In this document: positions 30,479-43,425 of the stretch, in pieces | How positions within the stretch are numbered: the stretch's first letter is position 1 | Layout of the letters: every line of letters begins with the position of its first letter | Origin: Lederbergia galactosidilytica | Lineage (GTDB): Bacteria > Bacillota > Bacilli > Bacillales > Bacillaceae_C | NCBI RefSeq assembly: GCF_017873565.1 | Contig: NZ_JAGGKH010000005.1 | Span: 1 to 64,000, forward strand | DNA: 64,000 nucleotides | Reading direction: 5' to 3' | Made by a program: the position numbers and the translations under genes | Notes under the pieces: generated by a model | What the model was told of the DNA's origin: nothing | The model's database searches: none | The model's input: only the letters and a program-made list of their open reading frames with translations

Positions 30479-32557
30479 ATGCCAAGAGACTTCTCCTTAG
30501 AAAAGACACGTAATATTGGGATTATGGCTCATATTGATGCCGGTAAAACAACCACAACAGAGCGTATTCTTTTCTATACAGGGCGCATTCACAAAATTGG
30601 TGAAACACATGAAGGTGCTTCACAAATGGACTGGATGGAGCAAGAGCAAGAACGCGGTATTACGATTACATCTGCTGCAACCACTGCACAATGGAAAGGA
30701 CATCGTGTTAACATTATTGATACTCCTGGACACGTAGACTTCACTGTTGAAGTTGAACGTTCCCTAAGAGTACTTGATGGTGCGGTTACCGTGCTTGACG
30801 CTCAATCTGGTGTGGAACCACAAACTGAAACAGTTTGGCGCCAAGCAACAACATATGGAGTACCACGTATTGTTTTCGTTAATAAAATGGATAAGATCGG
30901 TGCTGACTTCCTTTATTCTGTTGGTACGATTCGTGAGCGTCTACAAGCGAATGCACATCCGATTCAATTACCAATCGGTGCGGAAGACACTTTTAAAGGT
31001 ATGATCGATCTTATCGAAATGAAAGCTTGGTATTATGAAAGTGATGATCCCCAAGATCCAATCGAGGGAGAAATTCCTGCAGATCTTCAAGATAAAGCAG
31101 AAGAATTGCGTACAAGTTTGATTGAAGCTGTCGCAGAACTTGATGAAGATCTAATGATGAAATATCTTGAAGGTGAAGAAATTTCCGTTGAAGAACTAAA
31201 AGCTGCAATTCGTGTAGCAACATTGAAAGTAGAATTCTACCCAGTTCTTTGCGGTACAGCTTTTAAAAACAAAGGTGTCCAAAAAGTTTTGGATGCAGTT
31301 GTTGATTATTTGCCAGCACCAACAGATATTGAATCTATTAAAGGGATTGTTCCAGACACTGATGAGGAAATTGCTCGTCATGCTGATGATAATGAACCAT
31401 TCTCAGCGTTGGCATTTAAAGTAATGACTGACCCTTATGTTGGTCGTCTTACGTTCTTCCGTGTGTATTCTGGACAATTGAACTCAGGTTCTTATGTCCA
31501 AAACTCAACAAAAGGCAAGCGTGAGCGTGTTGGACGTATTCTTTTGATGCATGCTAACCACCGTGAGGAAATCAACACTGTTTATAGTGGTGATATCGCT
31601 GCAGCTGTCGGCTTGAAAGATACGGCAACTGGGGATACTTTATGTGATGAGAAAAATCTTGTTATTCTTGAATCAATGGAATTCCCAGAACCAGTTATTA
31701 GTGTTGCGGTTGAGCCGAAATCAAAAGCTGATCAGGATAAAATGGGTACTGCTCTTGCTAAGTTGCAAGAAGAAGATCCAACATTCCGTGCAGAAACAAA
31801 TCCTGAAACAGGTCAGGTTGTTATCTCTGGTATGGGTGAGCTTCACCTAGACGTACTTGTTGACCGTATGAAACGTGAATTCAAGGTTGAAGCTAATGTG
31901 GGTGCACCACAAGTTTCTTACCGCGAAACTTTCCGTTCTACTGCACAAGTTGAGGGTAAATTTATCCGTCAATCTGGTGGACGTGGTCAGTTTGGTCATG
32001 TATGGATTGAATTCAGTCCAAATGAAGAAGGTAAAGGCTTTGAATTTGAAAATGCGATTGTCGGTGGGGTTGTTCCTCGTGAATATATTCCAGCTGTACA
32101 AGCGGGCCTTGAAGATTCAATGGACAACGGTGTTATTGCCGGCTATCCTTTAATTGATATTAAAGCAAAACTTTATGATGGATCTTATCATGATGTTGAC
32201 TCTAACGAGATGGCCTTTAGAATTGCTGCATCAATGGCTCTTAAAAATGCCGCTAAAAAATGTGATCCAGTTCTATTAGAACCACTTATGAAAGTTGAAG
32301 TTGTTATCCCTGAAGAATATCTTGGTGATATTATGGGAGATATCACTTCTCGTCGTGGTCGTGTTGAGGGAATGGAAGCTCGTGGAAACGCACAGGTAGT
32401 TAAAGCCTTTGTTCCACTTTCAGAGATGTTCGGTTATGCTACATCCCTACGTTCTAATACACAAGGTCGTGGAGTTTATACAATGTTCTTTGATCACTAT
32501 GAAGAAGTACCAAAGTCCATTGCTGAAGAAATTATGAAAAAAAATAACGGCGAATAA
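30479..32557 (+). CDS. fusA: Elongation factor G
   Basis: 692-aa translocation GTPase. P-loop [15 protein letters not shown] (residues 17-31), DTPGHVDFT and NKMDKIGAD in the G domain, and the domain IV/V region [15 protein letters not shown] ([15 protein letters not shown]). AGGAAGGAGAAATATG upstream. Confidence 0.98.
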   Translation: MPRDFSLEKTRNIGIMAHIDAGKTTTTERILFYTGRIHKIGETHEGASQMDWMEQEQERGITITSAATTAQWKGHRVNIIDTPGHVDFTVEVERSLRVLDGAVTVLDAQSGVEPQTETVWRQATTYGVPRIVFVNKMDKIGADFLYSVGTIRERLQANAHPIQLPIGAEDTFKGMIDLIEMKAWYYESDDPQDPIEGEIPADLQDKAEELRTSLIEAVAELDEDLMMKYLEGEEISVEELKAAIRVATLKVEFYPVLCGTAFKNKGVQKVLDAVVDYLPAPTDIESIKGIVPDTDEEIARHADDNEPFSALAFKVMTDPYVGRLTFFRVYSGQLNSGSYVQNSTKGKRERVGRILLMHANHREEINTVYSGDIAAAVGLKDTATGDTLCDEKNLVILESMEFPEPVISVAVEPKSKADQDKMGTALAKLQEEDPTFRAETNPETGQVVISGMGELHLDVLVDRMKREFKVEANVGAPQVSYRETFRSTAQVEGKFIRQSGGRGQFGHVWIEFSPNEEGKGFEFENAIVGGVVPREYIPAVQAGLEDSMDNGVIAGYPLIDIKAKLYDGSYHDVDSNEMAFRIAASMALKNAAKKCDPVLLEPLMKVEVVIPEEYLGDIMGDITSRRGRVEGMEARGNAQVVKAFVPLSEMFGYATSLRSNTQGRGVYTMFFDHYEEVPKSIAEEIMKKNNGE

Positions 32558-32682
32558 TTGATTTTATTTGTACAATCAAGTATAACTACTAATAGATATG
32601 CATAGAGTCGCTAGAAAATGCTTACTAGTTTTTATAGCGTCTCTCATACTTACTATTTTCTAATTAAAAGGAGGATTTCCTA

Positions 32683-33870
32683 ATGGCTAAGGAAAAATTT
32701 GATCGTTCCAAATCACATGCTAATATTGGTACAATTGGTCACGTTGACCATGGTAAAACTACTCTTACTGCTGCTATTACAACTGTTATGGCAAAACGTG
32801 GTGGCGCAGAAGCAAAAGGTTATGACATGATCGATAACGCTCCAGAAGAGCGTGAGCGTGGAATTACAATCTCTACTTCACACGTTGAATATGAAACTGA
32901 AACTCGTCACTATGCACACGTTGACTGCCCAGGACACGCCGACTATGTTAAAAACATGATTACAGGTGCTGCTCAAATGGACGGTGCAATCCTTGTTGTG
33001 TCCGCTGCTGACGGCCCTATGCCACAAACTCGTGAGCATATCCTTCTATCTCGTAACGTAGGTGTTCCTTACATCGTTGTATTTATGAACAAATGCGATA
33101 TGGTAGATGACGAAGAATTGCTTGAATTAGTAGAAATGGAAATTCGTGACCTTCTTTCTGAATATGACTTCCCAGGAGACGATATTCCTGTAATTAAAGG
33201 TTCTGCTCTTAAAGCTCTTGAAGGAGTAGCAGAATGGGAAGAAAAAATTGATGAATTGATGGCTGCTGTTGACGAATATATTCCAACTCCAGAGCGTGAT
33301 ACTGACAAACCATTCATGATGCCTGTTGAGGATGTATTCTCAATTACAGGACGTGGAACAGTTGCAACTGGCCGTGTTGAACGTGGTCAAGTTAAAGTTG
33401 GTGACGAAGTTGAAATTATCGGTCTAGCTGAAGAAGCTGGTAAAACAACTGTAACTGGTGTTGAAATGTTCCGTAAGCTTCTTGACTATGCTGAAGCTGG
33501 AGACAACATCGGTGCACTACTTCGTGGTGTAGCTCGTGAAGATATCCAACGTGGGCAAGTATTGGCTAAGCCTGGTTCCATTACACCACATACAAACTTC
33601 AAAGCTGAAGTTTATGTTCTTTCAAAAGAAGAAGGTGGACGTCATACTCCATTCTTCTCTAACTATCGTCCACAATTCTATTTCCGTACTACAGACGTAA
33701 CAGGAATTGTTACTCTACCAGAAGGTACTGAAATGGTTATGCCTGGCGATAACATCGAAATGACAGTTGAATTGATTTCTCCAATTGCGATTGAAGACGG
33801 AACTCGTTTCTCAATTCGTGAAGGTGGACGTACTGTTGGTTCTGGTGTTGTAAGTAGCATCCAAAAATAA
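32683..33870 (+). CDS. tuf: Elongation factor Tu
   Basis: 395-aa GTPase delivering aminoacyl-t[37 protein letters not shown] and NKCDMVDD are the GTP-binding motifs. Strong codon bias. AAAAGGAGGATTTCC upstream. Last gene of the str operon. Confidence 0.99.
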   Translation: MAKEKFDRSKSHANIGTIGHVDHGKTTLTAAITTVMAKRGGAEAKGYDMIDNAPEERERGITISTSHVEYETETRHYAHVDCPGHADYVKNMITGAAQMDGAILVVSAADGPMPQTREHILLSRNVGVPYIVVFMNKCDMVDDEELLELVEMEIRDLLSEYDFPGDDIPVIKGSALKALEGVAEWEEKIDELMAAVDEYIPTPERDTDKPFMMPVEDVFSITGRGTVATGRVERGQVKVGDEVEIIGLAEEAGKTTVTGVEMFRKLLDYAEAGDNIGALLRGVAREDIQRGQVLAKPGSITPHTNFKAEVYVLSKEEGGRHTPFFSNYRPQFYFRTTDVTGIVTLPEGTEMVMPGDNIEMTVELISPIAIEDGTRFSIREGGRTVGSGVVSSIQK

Positions 33871-33880
33871 TTAGATTATG

Positions 33881-33920
33881 GAGCAAACAGAAAGTTTCTG
33901 TTTGCTCCTTTTCTTTTTTA
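33881..33920 (+). terminator. Terminator of the str operon
   Basis: GAGCAAACAG (33881-33890) pairs perfectly with CTGTTTGCTC (33898-33907), followed by CTTTTCTTTTTT. Confidence 0.9.
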
Positions 33921-33961
33921 TTGCATAAAATCACACTGCGATTCTTCCATTATTTATGAAC

Positions 33962-33990
33962 TTGAATCTGGAGTGAAATCTTTGTATAAT
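33962..33990 (+). promoter_or_regulatory. Upstream promoter of the S10 operon
   Basis: TTGAAT (33962-33967), 17-nt spacer, TATAAT (33985-33990). Confidence 0.7.
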
Positions 33991-34029
33991 CATTTAGGTA
34001 AATCATTGTAGAAATTATATAGATTGTTA

Positions 34030-34058
34030 TTGCATCTAGGCTTGAATTTCTGTATAAT
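34030..34058 (+). promoter_or_regulatory. Downstream promoter of the S10 operon
   Basis: TTGCAT (34030-34035), 17-nt spacer, TATAAT (34053-34058). Second of two tandem promoters 68 nt apart. Confidence 0.7.
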
Positions 34059-34086
34059 GAATAATGTTGGTCTTTGACTGCGATGA

Positions 34087-34500
<414 letters not shown>

Positions 34501-34538
34501 ATAATAAATTTTTAATGGAAAATTAGGAGGTGTGACTT

Positions 34539-35168
34539 ATGACCAAAGGAATCTTGGGTAGAAAAATTGGTATGACGCAGGTTTTTGCTGAAAATGGTGA
34601 ATTGATCCCTGTTACAGTCATTGAAGCTGCCCCAAACGTAGTGCTTCAAAAGAAGACTATTGAAACAGATGGATATGAAGCTGTACAACTTGGTTTTGAA
34701 GAAAAACGTGATATTCTTTCAAATAAACCAGAAAAGGGACATGTTGCGAAAGCAAATACTGCACCTAAGCGCTTCGTCCGTGAATTTAACGGAGTAAACA
34801 TAAATGAATATGAAGTTGGTCAAGAAGTCAAAGTTGATATATTCGCAGAAGGCGATCTAGTAGATGTATCAGGAATTTCGAAAGGGAAAGGTTTCCAAGG
34901 CGCTATTAAACGCCATGGCCAATCTCGTGGACCAATGTCTCATGGTTCTCGTTATCATAGAAGACCTGGTTCAATGGGTGCTGTTGACCCTGCACGTGTG
35001 TTCAAACAAAAAGCATTACCTGGTCGCATGGGTGGCGAAAGAATTACAATTCAAAACCTTCCAATTGTTAAGGTTGATGCAGAACGCAATCTTATCTTAG
35101 TTAAAGGGAACGTACCTGGACCTAAGAAAGCATTATTGGAAGTTAAAACAGGAATTAAAGTGAAGTAA
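34539..35168 (+). CDS. rplC: 50S ribosomal protein L3
   Basis: 209 aa, early 50S assembly protein near the peptidyl transferase centre. [10 protein letters not shown] at the N-terminus and [12 protein letters not shown] in the loop extension. TTAGGAGGTGTGACTT upstream. Confidence 0.97.
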   Translation: MTKGILGRKIGMTQVFAENGELIPVTVIEAAPNVVLQKKTIETDGYEAVQLGFEEKRDILSNKPEKGHVAKANTAPKRFVREFNGVNINEYEVGQEVKVDIFAEGDLVDVSGISKGKGFQGAIKRHGQSRGPMSHGSRYHRRPGSMGAVDPARVFKQKALPGRMGGERITIQNLPIVKVDAERNLILVKGNVPGPKKALLEVKTGIKVK

Positions 35169-35195
35169 TACATTCAAAGAAAGGAGGAAATTAGA

Positions 35196-35819
35196 ATGCC
35201 GAAAGTAGCATTATACAGTCAAGCAGGCTCTAAGGTTGGTGATATTGACCTAAATGAATCTGTTTTTGGAATTGAACCAAACAATAGTGTATTGTTTGAA
35301 GCAATTGTTATGCAAAGAGCTTCCTTAAGACAAGGAACTGCAAAAGTAAAAAATCGTTCAGAAGTACGTGGCGGCGGTGCTAAACCTTGGCGCCAAAAAG
35401 GAACTGGTCGTGCTCGTCAAGGATCTATCCGTTCCCCACAATGGCGTGGCGGTGGTACTGTATTTGGTCCTGTTCCACGTAGCTACAGTTACAAACTTCC
35501 GAAGAAAGTTCGCCGTTTAGCGATTAAATCGGCATTATCCACAAAGGTTCGTGAGGAAAGTCTAGTTGTACTAGAATCACTTAACTTTGACACACCAAAA
35601 ACAAAAGAATTTGTTAAAGTATTAGCAAATCTTCCTGTTGGTAAAAAAGCTTTAGTTGTTACAGATACTGTGAATGAAAATGTTGAGTTATCCGGAAGAA
35701 ACATTCCTGGCGTAACAGTTATTGACGCATCTAACCTAAATGTTCTAGATGTTAGCAACCATCAAACACTGATCTTAACGAAAGCTGCAGTTGAAAAAGT
35801 AGAGGAGGTGCTTGGGTAA
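35196..35819 (+). CDS. rplD: 50S ribosomal protein L4
   Basis: 207 aa lining the exit tunnel. The long loop [20 protein letters not shown] is diagnostic. Stop TAA shares its last A with the ATG of rplW, indicating translational coupling. Confidence 0.97.
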   Translation: MPKVALYSQAGSKVGDIDLNESVFGIEPNNSVLFEAIVMQRASLRQGTAKVKNRSEVRGGGAKPWRQKGTGRARQGSIRSPQWRGGGTVFGPVPRSYSYKLPKKVRRLAIKSALSTKVREESLVVLESLNFDTPKTKEFVKVLANLPVGKKALVVTDTVNENVELSGRNIPGVTVIDASNLNVLDVSNHQTLILTKAAVEKVEEVLG

Positions 35820-36103
35820 TGGATGTACGTGATGTTATTAAGCGCCCCATCATTACAGAACGTTCTATGGAACAAACTGCTGACAAAAAGTACACTTTTG
35901 AAGTAGATGTTAAGGCGAATAAAACACTAATCAAAACTGCTGTAGAGCAAATTTTTGATGTTAAAGTTGAAAAAGTAAATGTCCTTAATTATAAAGGGAA
36001 ATTCAAGCGCATGGGCCGTTTTGTTGGATATACAAACAAGCGCCGTAAAGCAGTTGTTACTCTTACTGAAGATAGCAATGAAATTGAATTTTTCGAAGTG
36101 TAA
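35819..36103 (+). CDS. rplW: 50S ribosomal protein L23
   Basis: 94 aa at the tunnel exit; docking site for trigger factor and SRP. Begins [16 protein letters not shown]. The ribosome binding site AGGAGG lies inside the end of rplD; start and stop overlap by one base. Confidence 0.97.
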   Translation: MDVRDVIKRPIITERSMEQTADKKYTFEVDVKANKTLIKTAVEQIFDVKVEKVNVLNYKGKFKRMGRFVGYTNKRRKAVVTLTEDSNEIEFFEV

Positions 36104-36137
36104 TACGGCATAAATTATAGAAAGAGGAGGGAACAAA

Positions 36138-36971
36138 ATGGCGATCAAAAAATACAAACCTACCTCAAACGGACGTCGTAATATGACAAGTTTGGATTTT
36201 TCTGAGATTACTACTGATAAACCAGAAAAAACTTTGCTTGAGCCTCTTAATAGAAAAGGCGGCCGAAACAATCAAGGTAGAATGACAGTTCGTCATCGCG
36301 GCGGTGGACATAAGCGTCAATATCGTGTGATTGATTTCAAACGAATCAAAGATGGTATACCAGGACGCGTTGCTACAATTGAGTATGATCCAAACCGTTC
36401 CGCAAACATTGCATTAATTCATTATCATGATGGAGAGAAGCGTTATATTCTTGCTCCGAAAAATCTTAAAGTGGGTATGGAAGTAATGTCTGGTCCAGAT
36501 GCAGATATTAAGATCGGAAATGCCCTTCCATTGGCTAATATTCCAGTGGGTACAGTTGTACACAATATTGAGTTAAAACCAGGTAGAGGTGGACAATTAG
36601 TTCGTTCTGCAGGAACTTCTGCACAAGTTCTTGGTAAAGAAGGAACAAAATATGTTCTAGTTCGTTTAAACTCTGGTGAAGTTCGTATGATTCTTGCTAC
36701 ATGCCGTGCTTCTGTTGGGCAAGTTGGTAATGAACAACATGAACTTGTAAATGTAGGGAAAGCCGGACGCTCACGTTGGCAAGGCAAACGTCCACACGTT
36801 CGTGGATCTGTAATGAACCCGAATGACCATCCACATGGTGGTGGGGAAGGACGTACACCAATTGGTCGTAAATCTCCGGTTACACCGTGGGGTAAACCAA
36901 CTATTGGATATAAAACTCGTAAGAAAAACAATACTTCAGATAAATTTATTGTACGTCGTCGTAAAAAATAA
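36138..36971 (+). CDS. rplB: 50S ribosomal protein L2
   Basis: 277 aa, peptidyl transferase support. [16 protein letters not shown] and the catalytic-region [16 protein letters not shown] motif with the conserved His. AGAGGAGGGAACAAA upstream. Confidence 0.98.
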   Translation: MAIKKYKPTSNGRRNMTSLDFSEITTDKPEKTLLEPLNRKGGRNNQGRMTVRHRGGGHKRQYRVIDFKRIKDGIPGRVATIEYDPNRSANIALIHYHDGEKRYILAPKNLKVGMEVMSGPDADIKIGNALPLANIPVGTVVHNIELKPGRGGQLVRSAGTSAQVLGKEGTKYVLVRLNSGEVRMILATCRASVGQVGNEQHELVNVGKAGRSRWQGKRPHVRGSVMNPNDHPHGGGEGRTPIGRKSPVTPWGKPTIGYKTRKKNNTSDKFIVRRRKK

Positions 36972-37031
36972 CGGGATTGAACTACGGTTCGAAGATAGGG
37001 CCGTAGCACAATCACGAAGGGAGGTTCTAGT

Positions 37032-37310
37032 ATGGGACGCAGCCTAAAAAAAGGCCCATTCGCAGATGAGCATTTGCTCACAAAAGTGGAGAAATTGAAT
37101 GAAAGTGATAAAAAGCAAGTTGTCAAAACTTGGTCTCGCCGTTCAACAATTTTCCCGAGCTTTGTTGGACACACAATTGCAGTCTACGATGGTCGTAAGC
37201 ATGTACCTGTATATATTAGTGAAGATATGGTAGGCCATAAACTTGGTGAATTTGCACCAAGCCGCACATACAGAGGTCATGCCGGAGACGATAGAAAAAC
37301 TAAACGCTAA
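37032..37310 (+). CDS. rpsS: 30S ribosomal protein S19
   Basis: 92 aa. [15 protein letters not shown] and [19 protein letters not shown] are typical. GAAGGGAGGTTCTAGT upstream. Confidence 0.97.
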   Translation: MGRSLKKGPFADEHLLTKVEKLNESDKKQVVKTWSRRSTIFPSFVGHTIAVYDGRKHVPVYISEDMVGHKLGEFAPSRTYRGHAGDDRKTKR

Positions 37311-37328
37311 TGAGAGGAGGGCAACATG

Positions 37329-37670
37329 ATGCAAGCTAAAGCCGTTGCTAAAACAGTACGAATTGCTCCTCGTAAAGTACGTCTCGTCGTTGATCTTATT
37401 CGAGGAAAGCAAGTGGGCGAAGCAGTTTCCATTTTGAAACTAACTCCGAGAGCTGCCTCCCCAATCGTAGAAAAACTGTTAAAATCTGCGATCGCAAATG
37501 CAGAACATAACTATGATATGGACATTAATAACTTGTTGGTTTCTCAAGCTTATGTTGATGAAGGACCAACAATGAAGAGATTTCGTCCACGTGCACAAGG
37601 TCGTGCAAGCCAAATTAACAAACGCACAAGCCATATCACAATTGTGCTATCTGAAAAGAAGGAGGGGTAA
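37329..37670 (+). CDS. rplV: 50S ribosomal protein L22
   Basis: 113 aa. [20 protein letters not shown] and the tunnel loop region [18 protein letters not shown] (macrolide-exit loop). Two adjacent ATGs (37326, 37329); the second gives 8-nt spacing from AGGAGG (37315-37320) and the family length. Confidence 0.96.
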   Translation: MQAKAVAKTVRIAPRKVRLVVDLIRGKQVGEAVSILKLTPRAASPIVEKLLKSAIANAEHNYDMDINNLLVSQAYVDEGPTMKRFRPRAQGRASQINKRTSHITIVLSEKKEG

Positions 37671-37673
37671 TAC

Positions 37674-38330
37674 GTGGGTCAAAAAGTTAATCCAATTGGT
37701 ATGCGTATCGGTGTCATTCGTGACTGGGAATCAAAATGGTATGCAGACAAAGAATATGCAACTTTATTGCATGAGGATATTAAAATTCGCGAATACATTA
37801 CAAAGCGCCTAGCTGATGCTTCTGTATCACGTGTTGAAATTGAGCGTGCTGCAAATCGCGTGAACATCACGGTCCACACTGCCAAACCTGGCATGGTTAT
37901 CGGTAAAGGTGGTAGTGAAGTTGAAGCTTTGCGTAAAGCTTTAAATAAACTTACAAACAAAAGAGTTCATATTAATATTATTGAAATTAAAAGGGCTGAC
38001 CTTGATGCAAAATTGGTAGCAGAGAACATTGCACGCCAACTAGAAAACCGCGTATCTTTCCGTCGTGCGCAAAAGCAAGCTATCCAACGGACAATGCGTG
38101 CTGGTGCAGATGGAATCAGAACTATGGTATCAGGTCGTCTTGGTGGAGCCGATATAGCTCGTGCTGAACATTACAGCGAAGGAACTGTTCCACTTCATAC
38201 ACTTCGTGCTGATATTGACTATGCTCATGCTGAAGCAGACACTACCTATGGTAAACTTGGTGTGAAAGTATGGATTTATCGTGGAGAGATCCTTCCAGAA
38301 AAGAAAAAATCTGTGGAAGGAGGAAAATAA
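37674..38330 (+). CDS. rpsC: 30S ribosomal protein S3
   Basis: 218 aa with a KH domain ([15 protein letters not shown]) and mRNA-entry C-terminal domain. GTG start after AAGGAGGGGTAATAC, as in Bacillus. Confidence 0.97.
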   Translation: MGQKVNPIGMRIGVIRDWESKWYADKEYATLLHEDIKIREYITKRLADASVSRVEIERAANRVNITVHTAKPGMVIGKGGSEVEALRKALNKLTNKRVHINIIEIKRADLDAKLVAENIARQLENRVSFRRAQKQAIQRTMRAGADGIRTMVSGRLGGADIARAEHYSEGTVPLHTLRADIDYAHAEADTTYGKLGVKVWIYRGEILPEKKKSVEGGK

Positions 38331-38332
38331 CC

Positions 38333-38767
38333 ATGTTAATGCCTAAACGTGTAAAATACCGTCGTGAACATCGCGGAAAAATGCGTGGCCGTGCAAAAGG
38401 CGGAACAGAAGTTTCTTTTGGAGATTACGGTCTACAAGCTACAGAAGCTGCTTGGATTACAAGCCGTCAAATTGAAGCAGCCAGAATCGCGATGACTCGT
38501 TATATGAAACGTGGCGGTAAGGTGTGGATTAAAATTTTCCCTCACAAGCCATATACAGCTAAACCTCTAGAAGTTCGGATGGGTTCCGGTAAAGGGGCAC
38601 CTGAAGGATGGGTAGCTGTTGTAAAACCTGGAAAGATTATGTTTGAAATTGCTGGTGTTCCTGAAGAGGTTGCTAGAGAAGCCCTTCGACTAGCTGCACA
38701 TAAACTTCCAATTAAAACAAAATTTGTAAAACGAGAAGAAATTGGTGGTGAACCAAATGAAGGCTAA
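38333..38767 (+). CDS. rplP: 50S ribosomal protein L16
   Basis: 144 aa. [19 protein letters not shown] start and [13 protein letters not shown] ([11 protein letters not shown]) motif. ATG 38333, two bases after the rpsC stop, with GGAAGGAGGAAAATAA upstream; a longer in-frame ATG (38270) lies inside rpsC. Confidence 0.97.
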   Translation: MLMPKRVKYRREHRGKMRGRAKGGTEVSFGDYGLQATEAAWITSRQIEAARIAMTRYMKRGGKVWIKIFPHKPYTAKPLEVRMGSGKGAPEGWVAVVKPGKIMFEIAGVPEEVAREALRLAAHKLPIKTKFVKREEIGGEPNEG

Positions 38768-38963
38768 AGAAATCCGTGATCTAACCACTGCCGAAATAGA
38801 ACAGAACGTAAAATCCTTGAAGGAAGAATTATTTAACCTTCGCTTCCAACTAGCTACTGGGCAATTAGAAAATACTGCCCGCCTTCGCGAAGTTCGCAAA
38901 TCAATTGCTCGATTGAAAACTGTCGTTCGTGAAAGAGAATTAGAGGCTGAAGTTAATAATTGA
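38757..38963 (+). CDS. rpmC: 50S ribosomal protein L29
   Basis: 68 aa, two-helix protein near the tunnel exit. [16 protein letters not shown] start and [20 protein letters not shown] motif. Overlaps rplP by 11 nt; GGTGGTG is the ribosome binding site within rplP. Confidence 0.96.
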   Translation: MKAKEIRDLTTAEIEQNVKSLKEELFNLRFQLATGQLENTARLREVRKSIARLKTVVRERELEAEVNN

Positions 38964-38988
38964 TAACCGGAGAGGAGGTTAGCGGAAA

Positions 38989-39252
38989 ATGAGTGAACGC
39001 AATCAGCGTAAAGTTTATACAGGACGTGTGGTTTCCGACAAAATGGATAAAACCATCACTGTTATGGTTGAAACTTACAAAAAGCATTCTTTGTACGGTA
39101 AACGTGTTAAGTATTCTAAGAAATTCAAAGCTCATGATGAACACAACGAAGCGAAAATTGGCGATGTAGTTCGGATTATGGAAACTCGCCCACTATCAGC
39201 TACAAAACGCTTTCGTTTAGAAGAGGTTGTTGAGAAAGCAATCATTATTTAA
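38989..39252 (+). CDS. rpsQ: 30S ribosomal protein S17
   Basis: 87 aa OB-fold primary rRNA binder. [17 protein letters not shown] and [17 protein letters not shown] motifs. AGAGGAGGTTAGCGGAAA upstream. Confidence 0.97.
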   Translation: MSERNQRKVYTGRVVSDKMDKTITVMVETYKKHSLYGKRVKYSKKFKAHDEHNEAKIGDVVRIMETRPLSATKRFRLEEVVEKAIII

Positions 39253-39295
39253 TGACATGATTCGGATACATGCTTTCCGAAGGGAGGTAAACTAG

Positions 39296-39664
<369 letters not shown>

Positions 39665-39702
39665 TAAATCCATGATACGGTTACTCAAGGAGGTGCGATG
39701 CA

Positions 39703-40065
39703 ATGCAAATTAAGTCTGGCGATAAAGTAATGGTTATCACTGGTAAAGACAAAGGAAAAACAGGTACAGTGCTTGCTGCTTACCCTCAAAAAGACCGCGT
39801 GCTTGTTGAAGGTGTAAATATTGTGAAGAAGCACTCTAAGCCATCACAAGAAAACCCACAAGGTGGAATTGATTCTCGTGAAGCTGCAATCCATGTTTCT
39901 AATGTTATGGTAATCGATCCAAAGACAAATGAACCGACTAGAATTGGTTCAAAACGTGTGACCATTAAAGGCAAGGATGGCGTTGAAAAACAAGTAAACG
40001 TCCGTGTTTCTAAAAGTTCCGGTGAAATCCTTGATAAAGATGTTGAGAAAAAGATTATAAAGTAA
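39703..40065 (+). CDS. rplX: 50S ribosomal protein L24 (long form)
   Basis: 120 aa. KOW domain at the N-terminus ([18 protein letters not shown]) and the [16 protein letters not shown] motif. About 17 residues longer than B. subtilis L24 (103 aa): an insertion around [13 protein letters not shown] and an extra C-terminal KDVEKKIIK. Initiator of 50S assembly. CAAGGAGGTGCGATGCA upstream. Confidence 0.95.
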   Translation: MQIKSGDKVMVITGKDKGKTGTVLAAYPQKDRVLVEGVNIVKKHSKPSQENPQGGIDSREAAIHVSNVMVIDPKTNEPTRIGSKRVTIKGKDGVEKQVNVRVSKSSGEILDKDVEKKIIK

Positions 40066-40088
40066 GTAGATGAAGGGAGGTACACGAC

Positions 40089-40628
40089 ATGAACCGCCTA
40101 AAGGAAAAATTTGACAAAGATATTACACCAGCTCTAGTGAGCAAGTTTAATTATAAATCTGTAATGGAAGTCCCTAAGATTGAAAAGATTGTTATTAACA
40201 TGGGTGTTGGGGATGCTGTTCAAAATGCAAAAGTACTTGACAATGCTGTAGAGGAACTAAGCCTTATCACTGGTCAAAAACCAGTTGTAACAAAAGCTAA
40301 AAACTCTATCGCAGGTTTCCGTCTGCGTGAAGGTATGCCAATTGGAGCGAAAGTTACACTTCGTGGAGAGCGTATGTATGATTTCTTCGATAAATTAATT
40401 TCAGTATCTCTTCCACGTGTACGTGACTTCCGTGGAATTTCCAAAAAAGCATTTGATGGCCGCGGAAACTACACACTTGGTGTTAGAGAACAGTTGATCT
40501 TCCCTGAAATTGACTATGATAAAGTGAACAAAGTTCGCGGTATGGACATTGTTATCGTCACTACGGCGAATACCGATGAAGAAGCTCGTGAATTATTGAC
40601 TGCATTTGGAATGCCATTCCAAAAGTAA
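40089..40628 (+). CDS. rplE: 50S ribosomal protein L5
   Basis: 179 aa, 5S rRNA-binding protein of the central protuberance. [20 protein letters not shown] and [20 protein letters not shown] motifs. GAAGGGAGGTACACG upstream. Confidence 0.97.
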   Translation: MNRLKEKFDKDITPALVSKFNYKSVMEVPKIEKIVINMGVGDAVQNAKVLDNAVEELSLITGQKPVVTKAKNSIAGFRLREGMPIGAKVTLRGERMYDFFDKLISVSLPRVRDFRGISKKAFDGRGNYTLGVREQLIFPEIDYDKVNKVRGMDIVIVTTANTDEEARELLTAFGMPFQK

Positions 40629-40838
<210 letters not shown>

Positions 40839-40867
40839 GACCGATACTGGGAAGGAGGTAAACGTAA

Positions 40868-41266
40868 ATGGTTATGACTGATCCAATTGCAGATTTGCTT
40901 ACACGTATCCGCAATGCGAATATGGTACGACATGAAAAATTAGAAGTTCCGGCTTCAAATATTAAAAAAGGTGTCGCTGAAATTCTTAAACAAGAAGGAT
41001 TTGTTCGCGATGTGGAATACATCGAAGATAATAAGCAAGGTATTATTCGTATTTTCCTTAAATACGGTCCAAATAATGAGCGAGTAATTACAGGTCTAAA
41101 GCGTATTAGTAAGCCTGGACTACGGGTTTATGCAAAGGCGAATGAAGTACCAAAAGTACTTAATGGTCTTGGTATCGCATTAGTCTCTACTTCTCAGGGC
41201 GTTTTAACGGATAAAGAAGCAAGAGCTAAGCAAGTAGGCGGAGAAATACTTGCGTATGTATGGTAA
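40868..41266 (+). CDS. rpsH: 30S ribosomal protein S8
   Basis: 132 aa. [18 protein letters not shown] start; [15 protein letters not shown] and [10 protein letters not shown]-terminus. In E. coli S8 is the translational repressor of the spc operon. GAAGGAGGTAAACGTAA upstream. Confidence 0.97.
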   Translation: MVMTDPIADLLTRIRNANMVRHEKLEVPASNIKKGVAEILKQEGFVRDVEYIEDNKQGIIRIFLKYGPNNERVITGLKRISKPGLRVYAKANEVPKVLNGLGIALVSTSQGVLTDKEARAKQVGGEILAYVW

Positions 41267-41299
41267 TAATCTTCTGAAGAACGGAGGTGCGACAACAAT

Positions 41300-41836
41300 A
41301 TGTCTCGTATAGGGAAAAAACCAATCGAAATTCCTTCTGGCGTAACAGTTGAACAGAACGGAGAAACTTTAATTGTTAAAGGGCCAAAAGGTGAATTAAC
41401 AAACACATTTAATTCAGATATTAATATTAATATTGATGGTAATGTTATTAACGTAACTCGCCCATCTGAATCCAAAGAGCACCGCTCTATGCACGGAACA
41501 ACTCGTTCTTTAGTTGCGAACATGGTTGATGGTGTTTCTAAAGGGTTTGAAAAAAGCTTGGAGCTTGTTGGTGTTGGTTACCGTGCTCAAAAACAAGGCA
41601 ACAAACTTGTTTTGAATGTTGGTTACTCTCATCCAGTTGAGTTCGAACCTGAGGAAGGAACTGAAATTGAAGTTCCAAGCAACACAAAAATCATTGTTAA
41701 AGGCTACAATAAAGAAAATGTGGGTGCATTAGCTTCAAACATTCGTGCCGTTCGTCCACCTGAGCCTTATAAAGGTAAAGGAATTCGTTACGAAGGTGAA
41801 ATGGTTCGTCGTAAAGAGGGTAAAACCGGTAAATAA
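41300..41836 (+). CDS. rplF: 50S ribosomal protein L6
   Basis: 178 aa, two repeated alpha/beta domains near the factor-binding site. [15 protein letters not shown] start and [21 protein letters not shown] end. GGAGGTGCGACAACAAT upstream. Confidence 0.97.
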   Translation: MSRIGKKPIEIPSGVTVEQNGETLIVKGPKGELTNTFNSDININIDGNVINVTRPSESKEHRSMHGTTRSLVANMVDGVSKGFEKSLELVGVGYRAQKQGNKLVLNVGYSHPVEFEPEEGTEIEVPSNTKIIVKGYNKENVGALASNIRAVRPPEPYKGKGIRYEGEMVRRKEGKTGK

Positions 41837-41868
41837 TGCCGCTTAGGTACTGAAAGGAGTGACTCATA

Positions 41869-42231
41869 TTGATCACCAAACAAGATAAAAACAAAGTACG
41901 TAAAAAGAGACATGCTCGCGTAAGATCAAAATTGAGTGGTACTGAAATGCGTCCGCGTTTGAACGTATATCGTTCTAATCAGAACATCTATGCACAATTG
42001 ATTGACGATGAAAATGGCGTAACATTAGCAAGTGCATCTACCCTTGATAAGGAACTTAATTTGAAGTCTGCAGGGAATGTGGATGGTGCTAAAGAAGTAG
42101 GGGCACTTATTGCTAAACGTGCTTCTGAAAAAGGCTATAAATCAGTTGTATTTGATCGAGGCGGATATTTATATCACGGAAGAATCAAAGCATTAGCCGA
42201 AGCTGCTCGTGAAAACGGCTTGGAATTTTAA
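41869..42231 (+). CDS. rplR: 50S ribosomal protein L18
   Basis: 120 aa, binds 5S rRNA with L5. [20 protein letters not shown] and [20 protein letters not shown] motifs. TTG start at 41869 after GAAAGGAGTGACTCATA, as in B. subtilis. Confidence 0.96.
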   Translation: MITKQDKNKVRKKRHARVRSKLSGTEMRPRLNVYRSNQNIYAQLIDDENGVTLASASTLDKELNLKSAGNVDGAKEVGALIAKRASEKGYKSVVFDRGGYLYHGRIKALAEAARENGLEF

Positions 42232-42252
42232 TAAGAAGGAGGGAAATGATAG

Positions 42253-42753
42253 ATGCGTCAATTCGATGCTAACAAACTTGAACTAGAAGAACGTGTTGTA
42301 ACAGTTAACCGTGTAGCTAAAGTTGTTAAAGGTGGTCGTCGCTTCCGTTTTACTGCACTTGTTGTTGTAGGAGACAAAAACGGACATGTTGGCTTTGGTA
42401 CTGGAAAGGCACAGGAAGTTCCTGATGCAATTCGTAAGGCCATTGAAGATGCTAAGAAAAACATGGTGGAAGTACCTCTAGTTGGTACTACAATCCCACA
42501 CGAGATCATTGGACGTTTTGGTGGCGGTCAGATTTTACTTAAACCTGGTAGCGAAGGTACTGGAGTTATTGCCGGTGGACCTGTTCGTGCGGTACTTGAA
42601 CTTGCTGGAATTGCAGACATTACGTCTAAATCTCTTGGCTCAAGCACACCAATCAATATGGTTCGCGCTACAATCGAGGGAATCAAAAATTTAAAACGTG
42701 CTGAGGACGTTGCGAAATTACGTAATAAAACAGTAGAAGAACTGTTAGGTTAA
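42253..42753 (+). CDS. rpsE: 30S ribosomal protein S5
   Basis: 166 aa. [20 protein letters not shown] (the region of spectinomycin contacts, usual sequence) and [37 protein letters not shown] upstream. Confidence 0.97.
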   Translation: MRQFDANKLELEERVVTVNRVAKVVKGGRRFRFTALVVVGDKNGHVGFGTGKAQEVPDAIRKAIEDAKKNMVEVPLVGTTIPHEIIGRFGGGQILLKPGSEGTGVIAGGPVRAVLELAGIADITSKSLGSSTPINMVRATIEGIKNLKRAEDVAKLRNKTVEELLG

Positions 42754-42766
42754 GGGGGGATTAATT

Positions 42767-42949
42767 ATGGCAAATAAATTGGCAATTACCCTTACTCGCA
42801 GTCTTATTGGTCGTACAGAAAGCCAACGTGAAACTGTTAAAGCACTAGGGCTTAAAAAAGTTAACCAAACAGTTGAACATGATGATAATGAAACTATTCG
42901 CGGAATGGTTCACAAAGTTTCTCATCTAGTTTCTGTTAAAGAACAGTAA
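42767..42949 (+). CDS. rpmD: 50S ribosomal protein L30
   Basis: 60 aa. [20 protein letters not shown] and [13 protein letters not shown] motifs. AAGGGGGGATTAATT upstream. Confidence 0.97.
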   Translation: MANKLAITLTRSLIGRTESQRETVKALGLKKVNQTVEHDDNETIRGMVHKVSHLVSVKEQ

Positions 42950-42981
42950 TCTTATTTTTTAAAGATAAGGAGGTGCCAACT

Positions 42982-43422
42982 ATGAAACTTCATGAATTGA
43001 AATCTGCTGAAGGTTCCCGTAAAACACGTAATCGTGTTGGTCGAGGTATTGGTTCTGGTAACGGAAAGACTTCCGGTAGAGGACAAAAAGGACAAAATTC
43101 TCGGTCAGGCGGTGGTGTTCGCTTGGGATTTGAAGGTGGTCAGACTCCATTATTCCAGCGTTTGCCAAAGCGCGGTTTTACTAATATCAACCGCAAAGAG
43201 TATGCCGTTGTAAACTTGGATACACTTAACCGTTTTGAAGATGGAACGGAAGTAACTCCGGAACTTCTTATTGAATCGGGAATCGTTCGAAATGAAAAGT
43301 CAGGTATTAAAATTCTTGCTAATGGCAACATCGAGAAAAAGCTCACAGTTAAAGCGAATAAATTTTCCTCTGCTGCCAAAAACGCAATTGAAGCTGCAGG
43401 CGGTAAAACTGAGGTGATCTAA
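42982..43422 (+). CDS. rplO: 50S ribosomal protein L15
   Basis: 146 aa, late assembly. [20 protein letters not shown] start, Gly/Arg-rich N-terminus, [21 protein letters not shown] 42982 is 7 nt after AAGGAGGTG; the GTG within that sequence (42973) is rejected. Confidence 0.97.
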   Translation: MKLHELKSAEGSRKTRNRVGRGIGSGNGKTSGRGQKGQNSRSGGGVRLGFEGGQTPLFQRLPKRGFTNINRKEYAVVNLDTLNRFEDGTEVTPELLIESGIVRNEKSGIKILANGNIEKKLTVKANKFSSAAKNAIEAAGGKTEVI

Positions 43423-43425
43423 TTC

